Assembly: GCF_000967495.1 (NCBI RefSeq)
Contig: NZ_JXXU01000021.1
Location: forward strand, 25,942 to 89,941
DNA from: Vibrio neptunius
GTDB lineage: Bacteria > Pseudomonadota > Gammaproteobacteria > Enterobacterales > Vibrionaceae
Reading direction: 5' to 3'
DNA length: 64,000 nucleotides
The notes below the pieces were generated by a model, which ran no database searches, was not told the origin of the DNA, and was given only the letters and a program-made list of their open reading frames with translations. The position numbers and the translations under genes were made by a program. This document shows, one piece after another, positions 1-7,720 of this stretch; the first letter of the stretch is position 1, and every line of letters begins with the position of its first letter.

Positions 1-398
1 TCCTTAATCGTCTCGGCGTATATCCGATGCATATTAAGCTCACTAAACCCATAATTTGCCAAAGCCGTCGCGGCTTCATAAATCAAACCACTTCCCTGAA
101 ATGAACGGGCTATTCCACATCCCATTGACGCATTATGCTCATCTTCCAATCTCAAGCATACCGTACCAATAAAGATACCTTGCTGTTTATGCTCTATTGC
201 AAGCTGGTAACTCCTTCTTGGTATTTCAGCAGCCTGTTGAATAAACAATTTGGTCAATTGACGGTATTTTTCTGCTTTGCTGTCCGCTTCGTCATAGAAA
301 CGTTGATACTTTTCGTCTTGAGATATCGCCACAAACGCGGCTTCATCTTCTAGCGACATGTCTCTGAGAACAAGTCTTGGTGTTTCTAGCCTAAACAA
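1..398 (-). CDS. GNAT acetyltransferase, RimJ/RimL type (3' end outside window)
   Basis: The minus-strand frame is open from the window edge to a TTG start at 398, preceded by AGGG about seven bases upstream. The product begins LFRLETPRLVLRDM, the typical N-terminus of ribosomal-protein-type N-acetyltransferases, and later carries GIARSFQGSGLIYEA, which matches the acetyl-CoA-binding Q/RxxGxG/A region (second G replaced by S). An alternative ATG lies at 359 but would remove the conserved first strand. It follows the next acetyltransferase gene by only nine bases, so the two are probably co-transcribed. The substrate cannot be read from the sequence. The C-terminus lies outside the window. Confidence 0.8.
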   Translation of the reverse strand, partial: MFRLETPRLVLRDMSLEDEAAFVAISQDEKYQRFYDEADSKAEKYRQLTKLFIQQAAEIPRRSYQLAIEHKQQGIFIGTVCLRLEDEHNASMGCGIARSFQGSGLIYEAATALANYGFSELNMHRIYAETIK

Positions 399-407
399 TT
401 GCTTTCC

Positions 408-872
408 CTAAAGGTGCTTTTCCATGACAAAATTGGTCAGTACCTGACCACGCATCTCAACCTGTTGCTCTTTGACTACTTTAAACCCCATCCGCTCATA
501 GAAAGGACGAGCAGTAATGCTCACCTCAGAGTAGAGGCGGCTGATACCCTTGTCGTTCGCAACCTTTAGCACATGCTCCATAAGCGCCCGACCAACGCCC
601 TTACCCTGGAAAGCGTGATGACAAAAGAAATGATCAACTAATCCGGAATCTTGCAAATCGGTATACCCCGCGACTTGACCGTTCATTTCAGCGATGTAAG
701 GGTTAATTTGGGACATTTTGTTTTTCCACCTTTCAATGTCCCATTCTTCTGGCGCCCATGCTTGCACCTGCTCTTGGCTGTAATGTTGGCGATTTATATT
801 TCGGACTGTATAGAAAAACACCTCCCAAAGGGCTTTGGCATCTTCTGGCTGATATTGGCGGATAGTAATCAT
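408..872 (-). CDS. GNAT family N-acetyltransferase
   Basis: A protein of about 154 residues beginning MITIRQYQPEDAKALWEVF. It carries the acetyl-CoA-binding motif HAFQGKGVGRALMEHV (Q-x2-G-x-G/A) and the C-terminal ARPFYERMGF segment of the GNAT fold. The ATG at 872 is preferred over the longer reading frame (to 929) because AGGGAGAG precedes it at good spacing and the homologous fold starts there. Its stop is nine bases from the start of the next acetyltransferase, with the SD of that gene overlapping the stop. It probably acetylates a small amine or protein; the substrate is unknown. Confidence 0.87.
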   Translation of the reverse strand: MITIRQYQPEDAKALWEVFFYTVRNINRQHYSQEQVQAWAPEEWDIERWKNKMSQINPYIAEMNGQVAGYTDLQDSGLVDHFFCHHAFQGKGVGRALMEHVLKVANDKGISRLYSEVSITARPFYERMGFKVVKEQQVEMRGQVLTNFVMEKHL

Positions 873-910
873 AATGCTCTCCCTAGATTGCGGGTCTTTG
901 TTATAACATG

Positions 911-940
911 AAAAAAGCTCGCTAATCATTAGCGAGCTTT
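911..940 (-). terminator. Rho-independent terminator
   Basis: A perfect inverted repeat AAAGCTCGCTAA / TTAGCGAGCTTT with a three-base loop is followed on the minus strand by a T-run. It lies directly after the stop of the minus-strand gene ending at 945, so it most likely ends that transcript and separates it from the acetyltransferase pair. Confidence 0.8.
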
Positions 941-944
941 CCCG

Positions 945-1367
945 TTAAATAGCAGCCTTTAGCTTTGCTTCAACTTCTTTTAAGACGTGGTATTCCTCTT
1001 TATCACAACCACGAACAATCGACACCCAATGATCTCCCGTTTCATCTGTTCCTTTAAACTCCGCACGCAATTCATACTTGCGCCACGTAACAAAGGCCAT
1101 AACGAGGGTTAACGCTAAAGTATACAGTCCAAACTGAGGGACAAATGCCCATGTGGCAGCAGACAAGAGCAATGCTAATGACAATACTCGGACAACATTT
1201 TCTTTGATGCCTAGTCGACGAACCTCAAAACGCTTGATTTTACTCAACTTATAAGCGTCGGACTTAACCACTAATTCATTGGTAGTCAGCATAAAGTCTT
1301 GTTCGCTTACCGTTGTGCGAAAACGGAACCAATCCACTAGCTTTTTACTTTGAGTGATTTTACTCAT
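945..1367 (-). CDS. Small membrane protein of unknown function
   Basis: About 140 residues. The N-terminal half (through RFEVRRLGIKENVVRVL) is soluble and basic. Two hydrophobic segments follow around residues 60-95 (LSLALLLSAATWAF and LYTLALTLVMAFV), then a charged C-terminal domain. The general plan of a cytoplasmic PH-like or DUF6232-like strand domain wrapped around two helices is my inference; no family is recognised with confidence. GGAGAAAGG precedes both a GTG (1370) and an ATG (1367); the ATG is chosen. A strong terminator follows the stop, so it looks like a single-gene transcript. Confidence 0.7.
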   Translation of the reverse strand: MSKITQSKKLVDWFRFRTTVSEQDFMLTTNELVVKSDAYKLSKIKRFEVRRLGIKENVVRVLSLALLLSAATWAFVPQFGLYTLALTLVMAFVTWRKYELRAEFKGTDETGDHWVSIVRGCDKEEYHVLKEVEAKLKAAI

Positions 1368-1423
1368 CACCTTTCTCCATGTTATGAAAATGTACAGAAA
1401 CGACGATATACATGGAGTTACTT

Positions 1424-1507
1424 ATGGATTTAATTGGTTTTATAAAACAAACAAATGAGAAAAACAAGAATAATTATCTTAGCTTGCCAAAGGTCAGTTA
1501 TAGATGA
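1424..1507 (+). CDS. Possible 27-residue peptide
   Basis: In the gap between two minus-strand genes, GGAG lies seven bases before an ATG that opens a 27-codon plus-strand frame (MDLIGFIKQTNEKNKNNYLS...). The peptide is hydrophobic at the start and lysine/asparagine-rich after. Only the ribosome site and reading frame support it, so it may be chance. Confidence 0.2.
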   Translation: MDLIGFIKQTNEKNKNNYLSLPKVSYR

Positions 1508-1523
1508 GGGAAAGGTAGTTGAA

Positions 1524-2042
1524 TCAGGTATTAGAAGATTCTCGACAAATACTTTCACTAAACCATTCAGCGATGGCGCGAGCTCTGCCTAAATCTTCTT
1601 CACCGCTTACAGGAAGATAAGCAAAGCCTCTAAAATCAAGCTGCATGTAGCGAGCAGTAAGCTTAAAAGGTTCAATAAAACAATCTGGTAATTCATGATT
1701 GTAGCCAGTCGAGATAACAGATATTTCCGTACCTTTCAGCTGGCGTCCAAGTGGCTTTTCTATGGTCAACAGATCTGACAAGCGATCGAAGAACACTTTC
1801 AGTTGCGCCGACATGGAATACCAATAAACAGGCGAAGCGAACACAATGTGATCATAGGTGGTAAGCATGCGAATCAAAGGAATAAAATCATCGCTGCGAT
1901 TTTCGTGTAGATAGTCATAGTAAGAGAGTTGGTAATCCGCTAAATCAAACACCGCAGCATTTGTCATCTCAACAAATTTATTCACCAAGTGACGCGTATT
2001 ACCATCTGTTTTTGACGTACCCAAGACCACTGCTACCTTCAT
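1524..2042 (-). CDS. NADPH-dependent FMN reductase / flavodoxin-fold oxidoreductase
   Basis: 172 residues. The N-terminus MKVAVVLGTSKTDGNTRHLV is the phosphate-binding loop of the NAD(P)H:FMN reductase fold, and ASPVYWYSMSAQLKVFFDRL is the flavin-ring contact loop of this family. It should bind FMN and reduce flavin, quinone or azo-type substrates with NAD(P)H in the cytoplasm. GAGGG precedes the ATG. It lies 24 bases downstream of the DUF2007 gene on the same strand, so the block from 3.06 kb to 1.52 kb may be co-transcribed. The specific substrate is not predictable. Confidence 0.88.
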   Translation of the reverse strand: MKVAVVLGTSKTDGNTRHLVNKFVEMTNAAVFDLADYQLSYYDYLHENRSDDFIPLIRMLTTYDHIVFASPVYWYSMSAQLKVFFDRLSDLLTIEKPLGRQLKGTEISVISTGYNHELPDCFIEPFKLTARYMQLDFRGFAYLPVSGEEDLGRARAIAEWFSESICRESSNT

Positions 2043-2066
2043 TAGAATTCCCTCTAGTTTAGTAAG

Positions 2067-2468
2067 CTAGGCCGTTTTTTCGGTGAAATGTTCACAATCG
2101 CTACATTTATAACCGTGTTTATAGAAAAACAGCGGAAAGCCTAAAAGAATAAAGACTAAAAAAGCGGGTCGCTTACCTTTGGTAAACGGCTCTAGTTTTA
2201 GGCTACCACAGTTAGGGCAATGATCTTGTGAAGTGGAACTTTCTTCAGAGCATAAAGCGTCAGAATAATCTGTATTCAGGATAATGGTCGCTTGCTCGGC
2301 ATCCTCTTCCTGAACCATTAAACGAACTCCGCCAATCGCATTTGAATAGAGCCACTGGGTGTTAACGGTATGTTCGTCAGCGATACTGCTTTCAATTCCA
2401 GCGACTTCCAAGCTCGCTTTGGCAATATGAGCCTCATGAGGGAAAGAAAAACGAGCTACAACTACCAT
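2067..2468 (-). CDS. DUF2007-type protein with zinc ribbon and C-terminal membrane segment
   Basis: 133 residues. The first about 70 (MVVVARFSFPHEAHIAKASL...) match the DUF2007 'putative signal transducing protein' pattern, in which a position-variable residue stretch (VAGIESSIADE) is followed by a beta strand (GGVRLMVQEEDAEQA). A C-x2-C knuckle (CPNC, about 84-87), a hydrophobic helix (FLVFILLGFPLFF) and a second C-x2-C (CSDC) follow, suggesting a split zinc ribbon around a membrane hairpin. AGGAGAGG precedes the ATG. Function unknown; the domain naming is from memory of family patterns. Confidence 0.75.
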   Translation of the reverse strand: MVVVARFSFPHEAHIAKASLEVAGIESSIADEHTVNTQWLYSNAIGGVRLMVQEEDAEQATIILNTDYSDALCSEESSTSQDHCPNCGSLKLEPFTKGKRPAFLVFILLGFPLFFYKHGYKCSDCEHFTEKTA

Positions 2469-2491
2469 ACAACCTCTCCTGCGCTAAACCA

Positions 2492-3055
2492 TCACTCTTC
2501 GCATGCCATTTTTTCGGACGTGTCACAGTCAGCTAACGCCAACTTGTACTCTACTCTGGCACTTTCACTCAAATAGACCTCCATACCTTCAAATAGGTTC
2601 CATAGCTCTTGGCCATATTTCAACTTAAACTCTTCGCTTGCTAACACCAACTCAAGTTCATTGGCAACGGTCAGCTCACAAAACTGGTGTAACTGCTCTT
2701 CCGTCATCTCGAATACCGAGCCCGTAAATCGGTCACGAAACTGGATGAACGAATTAGAATCAAACTGCGGAAACACATAGTCCCTGTCGCAAGAGCAATA
2801 GAGATAAACCAGATCTTCTGCTTCTTGGCCAATAACTGCGGCGATTTCGCTTCGCATTGCCAGTGAAACCATACTCTCATCAAATCCAGCGGTGCCGTAT
2901 GCCGCATGGAAGAGGCCTGCATTCCTGACCGTTTCGCTCGCCTGCCATTTTGCCAGCAAGCACTCTGTTCCAATCAAGTGTGATGCGAGCGAACCATTTA
3001 AATGCTGAAAGTCACCCGCTCCCAGAGATTTCAAGCGTTCAAAATGTGTATTCAT
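2492..3055 (-). CDS. DUF6817-like protein
   Basis: 187 residues starting MNTHFERLKSLGAGDFQHLN. The segment HLNGSLASHLIGTECLLAKW followed by AGLFHAAYGT resembles DUF6817 proteins, which keep spaced histidines (H-x7-H, then FHAAYGT) similar to HD-type metal sites. No biochemical role is known to me. A GTG at 3058 is immediately followed by the ATG chosen here. It sits 19 bases before an acetyltransferase gene on the same strand. The histidine pattern is seen; metal binding is inferred. Confidence 0.7.
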   Translation of the reverse strand: MNTHFERLKSLGAGDFQHLNGSLASHLIGTECLLAKWQASETVRNAGLFHAAYGTAGFDESMVSLAMRSEIAAVIGQEAEDLVYLYCSCDRDYVFPQFDSNSFIQFRDRFTGSVFEMTEEQLHQFCELTVANELELVLASEEFKLKYGQELWNLFEGMEVYLSESARVEYKLALADCDTSEKMACEE

Positions 3056-3073
3056 CACTTATTTCCCATTAGT

Positions 3074-3550
3074 TCAACCATTAATCACCTTAGACATATT
3101 GTAACCAGTGACCACAAACCCCAACTCTTCATAGAGCTTTCGGGCCCGCTCATTGTTGAAAGCAACGCGCAATTTAATCTGTTTAATACCGACGTTTTCC
3201 ATTTTTGCTTCCAATAGCTCGATGGCTTTGCTACCTATCCCTTTCCCTCGAAAAGCTTCGATAACGTAAAAGTCGTAGATAAATGTCGATCCTTCTTGCT
3301 GATTAACGCAATGCCATAAGTAGCCAGCCAACACGGAGGCGCCCTCTTGTTCAGAGTCGATACACAATAGTGACTGGCTCTTGGTTTCAACCCCATCGGG
3401 AAAACAACGCTCCAAAGCATGATGAGCGAGTTCAAGAGATTTTTCCGCAGCGTGGCCTTGATTCTCGGCAATATCCTGCGCATAGGCTTCAGCAGCATAG
3501 TGATAAAAACCCGCAAACTCTTCCGATCGCATTTCTCTTAGCTTAACCAT
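3074..3550 (-). CDS. GNAT family N-acetyltransferase
   Basis: 158 residues. FYVIEAFRGKGIGSKAIELL is the acetyl-CoA motif A of the GNAT fold, and FNNERARKLYEELGFVVTGYNM is the classic motif B. It is the first of four same-strand genes (3.07-5.06 kb), three of which overlap or nearly abut, all encoding acetyltransferases of different subfamilies. The substrate is unknown; the C-terminal form LGFVVTGYNM resembles enzymes acting on free amino groups or antibiotics, but that is weak evidence. Confidence 0.88.
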   Translation of the reverse strand: MVKLREMRSEEFAGFYHYAAEAYAQDIAENQGHAAEKSLELAHHALERCFPDGVETKSQSLLCIDSEQEGASVLAGYLWHCVNQQEGSTFIYDFYVIEAFRGKGIGSKAIELLEAKMENVGIKQIKLRVAFNNERARKLYEELGFVVTGYNMSKVING

Positions 3551-3559
3551 ATTTATCTT

Positions 3560-4042
3560 TTAACCTTCACCATAAACTGGTGCCATCATGATATGCTGAG
3601 GCCCGACAGGGCCGCCTAAGTACAACTCAGTTGTATCAGTGAAACCACTACTCAAATAACATCGATAGGCAGGCTCGTTTCGACAGTTCACCGTCAGATA
3701 AAGCGCGTTGACTTGCGGATAGACTTTTCCAACATATTGAGGAAGCAACTTAAGAGCTTCACGGGCGATACCTTGGCCCTGTAAATGGCGATCAATCAAT
3801 AACGCTCTAATCCCAATACCATGCTGAGGACAAAAGCTGTATTTCTCGGCATAACCCATATCAAGAAGAAAGAAGCCGACAGGCTGATCGCCTTTCATAA
3901 TCACGTAGGGATGTTCACTTTCTTTCAGCTCGGGGATCATTTCGCCAATGTTATCAACGGTAAACTGAGCTTGTTCAGATGTAACGCTTAATGCATGTAT
4001 AAGGTGTGCTTTTTCAGCACTGTACTTTTCTATAGAAATCAT
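3560..4042 (-). CDS. GNAT family N-acetyltransferase (SpeG/BltD-like)
   Basis: About 160 residues starting MISIEKYSAEKAHLIHAL. The motifs IRALLIDRHLQGQGIAREAL and VNCRNEPAYRCYLSSGF are the GNAT motifs A and B. The C-terminus ends PVGPQHIMMAPVYG, as in a common Vibrio acetyltransferase group. The ATG at 4042 is chosen because its start overlaps the end region of the preceding gene (stop at 4045-4047) and homology begins there; the longer frame to 4069 runs into the neighbour. The ribosome site is weak (GGA), consistent with translational coupling. Confidence 0.83.
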   Translation of the reverse strand: MISIEKYSAEKAHLIHALSVTSEQAQFTVDNIGEMIPELKESEHPYVIMKGDQPVGFFLLDMGYAEKYSFCPQHGIGIRALLIDRHLQGQGIAREALKLLPQYVGKVYPQVNALYLTVNCRNEPAYRCYLSSGFTDTTELYLGGPVGPQHIMMAPVYGEG

Positions 4043-4044
4043 AA

Positions 4045-4539
4045 TTATCCGAATAATTTTTCCAACCAAACGGAGCTGATATAGCTTCCATTTTTCTTTG
4101 CATAGGAATCAAAAACACCCACTTCTCGAAAGCCAAACTTCTCATGCAAAGCAATTGAGGCTTCGTTTGGTAAAGCAATACCAGATAGCGCACGATGAAC
4201 ACCCTGCAGCTTTAACGCCTTCATAAGTGCTTGATATAATGCAGAGCCGGTACCTTGTTCTTTCGCATCAGGTACAAGGTATATTGTCACTTCTACCGTG
4301 TCCGCAAACGCCTCAGATGATCGGTATGGTTGCGAACAGGCAAATCCAACAATGTTTCCTTGATGCTCGGCCACCAATAATTGGTGCTTAGTGATAGGTG
4401 AAAATTGTTCAAACCAATTTAGACGGTTTTCCAATGTAAATGACGTTTCTTCGAAGCGAGCGTTGGTATGGGCAATGTAATAGTTGAAGATATCGGTGAT
4501 TGCTTGAACATCCCTTCGAAGCGCAGTTCTAATCTTCAT
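4045..4539 (-). CDS. Phosphinothricin-acetyltransferase-like GNAT enzyme
   Basis: 164 residues. The N-terminal pattern MKIRTALRRDVQAITDIFNYY...TNARFEETSFTLENR is that of the PAT/MddA/YwnH group, which acetylates phosphinothricin, methionine sulfoximine or similar amino-acid analogues. Motif A reads VPDAKEQGTGSALYQALM, with Q-x-G-x-G partly kept, and motif B is NEASIALHEKFGFREVGVF. Its ATG overlaps the stop of the next gene upstream by four bases. Drug resistance is possible but not shown. Confidence 0.85.
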   Translation of the reverse strand: MKIRTALRRDVQAITDIFNYYIAHTNARFEETSFTLENRLNWFEQFSPITKHQLLVAEHQGNIVGFACSQPYRSSEAFADTVEVTIYLVPDAKEQGTGSALYQALMKALKLQGVHRALSGIALPNEASIALHEKFGFREVGVFDSYAKKNGSYISSVWLEKLFG

Positions 4540-5060
4540 TTCTGAATCTCCAGAGCCTCTGCATCAATCGAGAAAGTCACCAAACCATCGCATTCGCCAT
4601 ATAGACTGATACCCACCTCTCGCCGCATGCCTATTTTGTTCAAAATGGTGACCGAAGGTTTGTTCGCTTCCAAAGATACACCATAGATTTTCTCGTGCTT
4701 ACCAAGTTTAAATGTTGCTGCTATGACTGCCTTCGATGCTTCCGTAACGTAGCCTTTGCCCTGATATTCTGACAATAGCGCGTATCGGATATCACTGAAT
4801 TCTGGGTTTTCACATACTTCAACGCCTGCGTACCCCATCTTACAATTTGGATTTTCTCTGCAACAGATGACGTAGGAACCAAAACCATATTTTCGCCAAT
4901 GCGCAACCCTGTTGGCGTGATGCTGGAGTATCTCTGGTTCTGGATAGACTGCGCCCTTTGGCAAGAACTGAGTTAAACTATCTGAACTTAATACTCGCCT
5001 ATAAACATCAACATCCATCTCTTCTACAGGTTTCAATACCAAGCGTTCCGTGTACAACAT
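4536..5060 (-). CDS. RimJ/RimL-type GNAT acetyltransferase
   Basis: 174 residues starting MLYTERLVLKPVEEMDVDVY, the standard first strand of this subfamily. Motif A (LLSEYQGKGYVTEASKAVI) and motif B (ANKPSVTILNKIGMRREVG) are intact. AAGGA lies just before the ATG. It is the promoter-proximal member of the acetyltransferase run, and its end overlaps the next gene in ATGA form. Probable targets are protein N-termini or small amines; nothing more specific can be said. Confidence 0.86.
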   Translation of the reverse strand: MLYTERLVLKPVEEMDVDVYRRVLSSDSLTQFLPKGAVYPEPEILQHHANRVAHWRKYGFGSYVICCRENPNCKMGYAGVEVCENPEFSDIRYALLSEYQGKGYVTEASKAVIAATFKLGKHEKIYGVSLEANKPSVTILNKIGMRREVGISLYGECDGLVTFSIDAEALEIQK

Positions 5061-5158
5061 ATTCCTTAAGTCCTGATAAGATTTGATTCAAGTACTCTAC
5101 ATCATATCCATTTGTGCAAGTGGGCAACAGTTTGTGATGGGTACATAGCGTATGCTCG

Positions 5159-5545
5159 TTAACTCGTGTGGACCTCGTCAATCCTAAACGGCTCACAAGG
5201 GGTGCCTTGATGGTACTTTAACTGCCATTTTTCACCAGTAAAAACCCAAATTGAAGCACGTTTAGTAAACAAACTTGCATTTCCATTGGCATCGATCCAG
5301 ACAGATTTATACATAAGCAGTTGGACAGATGGTTCAAGAGCAACACACTCAAACGATTGTGAGTGTATCTTGCCTATTGATGGTGTCTCGCCCTTCATCA
5401 TCTCTAGGATTGATTTCAGATCAAAGCTTTTACCTGAGCGCCCCACTTCAACGAAATCAGGGTGAAGTAAACGCACCACCTCAGATTCATTGTGGCGAAT
5501 TTCATATTGTTGAAGCAAGACTTCTTGTTCAATCAGGAATTCCAT
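5159..5545 (-). CDS. DUF4440 / NTF2-like protein
   Basis: About 128 residues starting MEFLIEQEVLLQQYEIRHNE. The N-terminal helix, followed by VVRLLHPDFVEVGRSGKSFD, is the hallmark of DUF4440 proteins of the SnoaL/NTF2 cone fold. The C-terminal strands contain RASIWVFTGEKWQLKYHQGTP, again typical of the family. GAGGT lies about ten bases before the chosen ATG; an upstream ATG at 5563 would add six residues. These proteins are small cytoplasmic ligand-binding or hydrolase-like domains with mostly unknown substrates. Confidence 0.8.
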   Translation of the reverse strand: MEFLIEQEVLLQQYEIRHNESEVVRLLHPDFVEVGRSGKSFDLKSILEMMKGETPSIGKIHSQSFECVALEPSVQLLMYKSVWIDANGNASLFTKRASIWVFTGEKWQLKYHQGTPCEPFRIDEVHTS

Positions 5546-5717
5546 CCGACTAGTACCTCTCATTGCATATATTTCCGTAGCCTGAAGATATCACTCCAGG
5601 CTGCCATATGAAACACGTCAATGAATAAAGAAAACTTAATGTACATTCTTCACATATCTTTATTTGCAGGCTCTGTCCCTATAAAATGCATAAAACATTT
5701 ATCAACACGGATACACC

Positions 5718-6239
5718 ATGGCAAAACTCACTCTTCAAGAACAAATGCTCAAAGCTGGTTTAGTGAATGAAAAAAAACTAAAGAAAGCCAAAAAAGGTTC
5801 AAAAAAGTCACGCGTACAAGCTCGTGAAGTCAAAGCCGCAGTTGAAGAACAAAAACGTCAACAGCAAGAGCGTGATAAAGAGCTAAGCGACCAACAAAAT
5901 GAGCAGCGTCTGAACAAAGAAATTCAGTCGCAAATCAAGCAGTTGATCGAGATGAACAAAATCGATCAGAAAGAGGGAGATATTAAATACAACTTCACCG
6001 ATGGAACACTCGTCAAATCCCTTTACGTTGAATCGATTATTCGCGAACAACTGATCAAAGGTATTCTTGCTATTGCCCGTCATGAAGATGGTTATGCGGT
6101 GATCCCCGGAGTCGTTGCAAACAAAATTGCACAGCGTGATGACCAGATCATTATTGAGCTCAAAGAGCCAGAATCAGAAGTGCCAGCTGAAGACGATCCA
6201 TATGCAGACTATGTAGTCCCAGACGACCTAATGTGGTAA
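5718..6239 (+). CDS. yaiL: DUF2058 family protein YaiL
   Basis: 173 residues, close to the usual length of E. coli YaiL. The N-terminus MAKLTLQEQMLKAGLVNEKK is highly characteristic, followed by a long lysine/glutamine/arginine-rich coiled coil (about 20-80) and a compact C-terminal domain (IKYNFTDGTLVKSLYV...GYAVIPGVVANKIAQRD). It is annotated elsewhere as a nucleoprotein/polysaccharide-associated protein; the real role is unclear. It is the only plus-strand gene in the first 12 kb and has its own terminator, so it looks like a core gene. Confidence 0.92.
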   Translation: MAKLTLQEQMLKAGLVNEKKLKKAKKGSKKSRVQAREVKAAVEEQKRQQQERDKELSDQQNEQRLNKEIQSQIKQLIEMNKIDQKEGDIKYNFTDGTLVKSLYVESIIREQLIKGILAIARHEDGYAVIPGVVANKIAQRDDQIIIELKEPESEVPAEDDPYADYVVPDDLMW

Positions 6240-6246
6240 AGAAAAC

Positions 6247-6272
6247 GCCACTCGGCAACCGAGTGGCTTTTT
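6247..6272 (+). terminator. Rho-independent terminator after yaiL
   Basis: The inverted repeat GCCACTCGG / CCGAGTGGC with a CAA loop is followed by five T residues, eight bases after the yaiL stop codon. Confidence 0.9.
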
Positions 6273-6293
6273 GACTAGCATTCTGCGAGCTAT

Positions 6294-7322
6294 CTATCGC
6301 AGAGTTTGTACTATTTTTCCTTTGCCGTCCTTAAAATGAACTTCTGCATGCGCACCGTTCAAGAGCGCCAAGTTAGGCGGTAGATGGCCTATATCAACGT
6401 CATAGAGAACAGGGACCTTTAAGTCATTGGCAACAGAAAGGAAAGCTTCACTTGAAGTTATTGCTTTTCCACAATTATCTAAAACCGCATTCCTTCCAAA
6501 TAACAGTCCACTAACCTGTTCAAATACACCTTGGTATTTTAACCCTTGTAAAGCGCGCTTTAACACTGTCGGTGGCATCTCTGCATTTTCCAAATACAGA
6601 ATCAAACCATCATTTGGATAGCATTGCTTAAAACACTCAAGATCGAGATATTCTGTCCCAATCAGGTGGACCATAGTATCAAAGCAGCCTCCTATCAGAC
6701 GCCCACTGAAGCTCAACTCTTCCACCTCACCCACCGCTTTCCACTGAGTTCTCTCTGTTTTATTTACGCAGCAGTTCGGATGAGTTTCGAAAGACTCACC
6801 AGAAACCTGATAGAGATCAGAAGAGAACTGCGTGATTTCAGCCCCGAATTTGGTTGTCATAACATTTAAGGTGCTTGCGGTAAGCTCATCAGTCTCAAGT
6901 GGGTTTAGCTCCATTAAATTGGAGCTATGTAACGTCGACCAACCCAATTGCGTGGTAAGCACAGAACTGATAGTACTCACATCAGAAAATCCAAATACCC
7001 ATTTTGGCTTAACCTGCTTTAGTTTTTCAAAATCGAGAAGAGGCAGAATGTCCATCGCAAATTCACCACCCCAAGGAGGAACAACAGCCGAAATGGAATC
7101 ATCGCACAAGAACTTCATCAACTCTTCTGATCTCATGGATGGAGTAGCACTCACATGCTTTTCGTTTTCTCTTAGACAATGACCCTCGATAACCCTATAT
7201 CCGCGACTTCGAAGGTGATCCAAGACGAGGTCTAAACGTTGGTGACACTCTGGAGGAACGCCCGAAGAAAAAGCGGTGACGGCGATCTTATCCCCTTTCT
7301 GTAGAGGCTCTGGGTATTTCAT
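6294..7322 (-). CDS. S66 family peptidase (LD-carboxypeptidase / MccF-like)
   Basis: 342 residues. The N-terminus KYPEPLQKGDKIAVTAFSSG, the nucleophile elbow FGFSDVS (Ser113), the acidic region LILYLENAEMPP and the C-terminal DIGHLPPNLALLNGA (catalytic His) form the Ser-Glu-His set of family S66. This family includes cytoplasmic muramoyl-tetrapeptide carboxypeptidase and the microcin C self-immunity hydrolase MccF. The longer insert after residue 150 and the sequence spacing are closer to the MccF-like branch, so cleavage of a toxic peptidyl-nucleotide or similar amide is possible. No microcin genes are nearby. Confidence 0.87.
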   Translation of the reverse strand: MKYPEPLQKGDKIAVTAFSSGVPPECHQRLDLVLDHLRSRGYRVIEGHCLRENEKHVSATPSMRSEELMKFLCDDSISAVVPPWGGEFAMDILPLLDFEKLKQVKPKWVFGFSDVSTISSVLTTQLGWSTLHSSNLMELNPLETDELTASTLNVMTTKFGAEITQFSSDLYQVSGESFETHPNCCVNKTERTQWKAVGEVEELSFSGRLIGGCFDTMVHLIGTEYLDLECFKQCYPNDGLILYLENAEMPPTVLKRALQGLKYQGVFEQVSGLLFGRNAVLDNCGKAITSSEAFLSVANDLKVPVLYDVDIGHLPPNLALLNGAHAEVHFKDGKGKIVQTLR

Positions 7323-7720
7323 ATTATTCCTCTTTTTGTCTTGCCATTAGATATAACAAAATTGGTCAAACTAAAAAGGCTCATCAGAGACTGTACTCAA
7401 ACCTGAGCGACTGGTGCTCTCCGACTCAAAAACCATCGATGCCCTTTTGGTTATTCTTCAGCCAATACTTTTCAATCCCCTAAGTTCCCTGATTTTGGGA
7501 CCATTTTGCCAAATCTTTTCTGTCCATTTCGTACGTAAAATACGGTACAGCCATACCGCAGGAAGATTGAAGCATATTAATATCAAGGATGAATACCTGT
7601 CGAGCGGCCACGCTTTCAGGGAATAGGCTAGAGATAAGACACATTAAAACGATTGAATATAAGAAACAAGCATTGATAGGCATCACCACACAATGCTAAA
7701 AGCTAATTAATCTTGCGCAT
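7323..7720. other. Gene-poor stretch
   Basis: About 400 bases with no intact gene other than the possible remnant at 7480-7683. No attC-like site, tRNA or strong terminator was seen. The 5' flank of the S66 gene (7323-7400) would hold its promoter. Confidence 0.6.
7480..7683 (-). pseudogene. Remnant of pyridoxamine-phosphate-oxidase-fold protein, possibly with a signal-like N-terminus
   Basis: The last about 38 residues, VFILDINMLQSSCGMAVPYF followed by TYEMDRKDLAKWSQNQGT, resemble the C-terminus of a FMN-binding split-barrel family in which SCGxxVP and a W-A-x-K-x-G tail are conserved. Everything upstream of this is replaced by a hydrophobic stretch (ACFLYSIVLMCLISSLF) that looks like a secretion signal. 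I infer a 5'-truncated gene whose remaining end has been joined to unrelated sequence. It could also be a small secreted protein. Confidence 0.35.
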
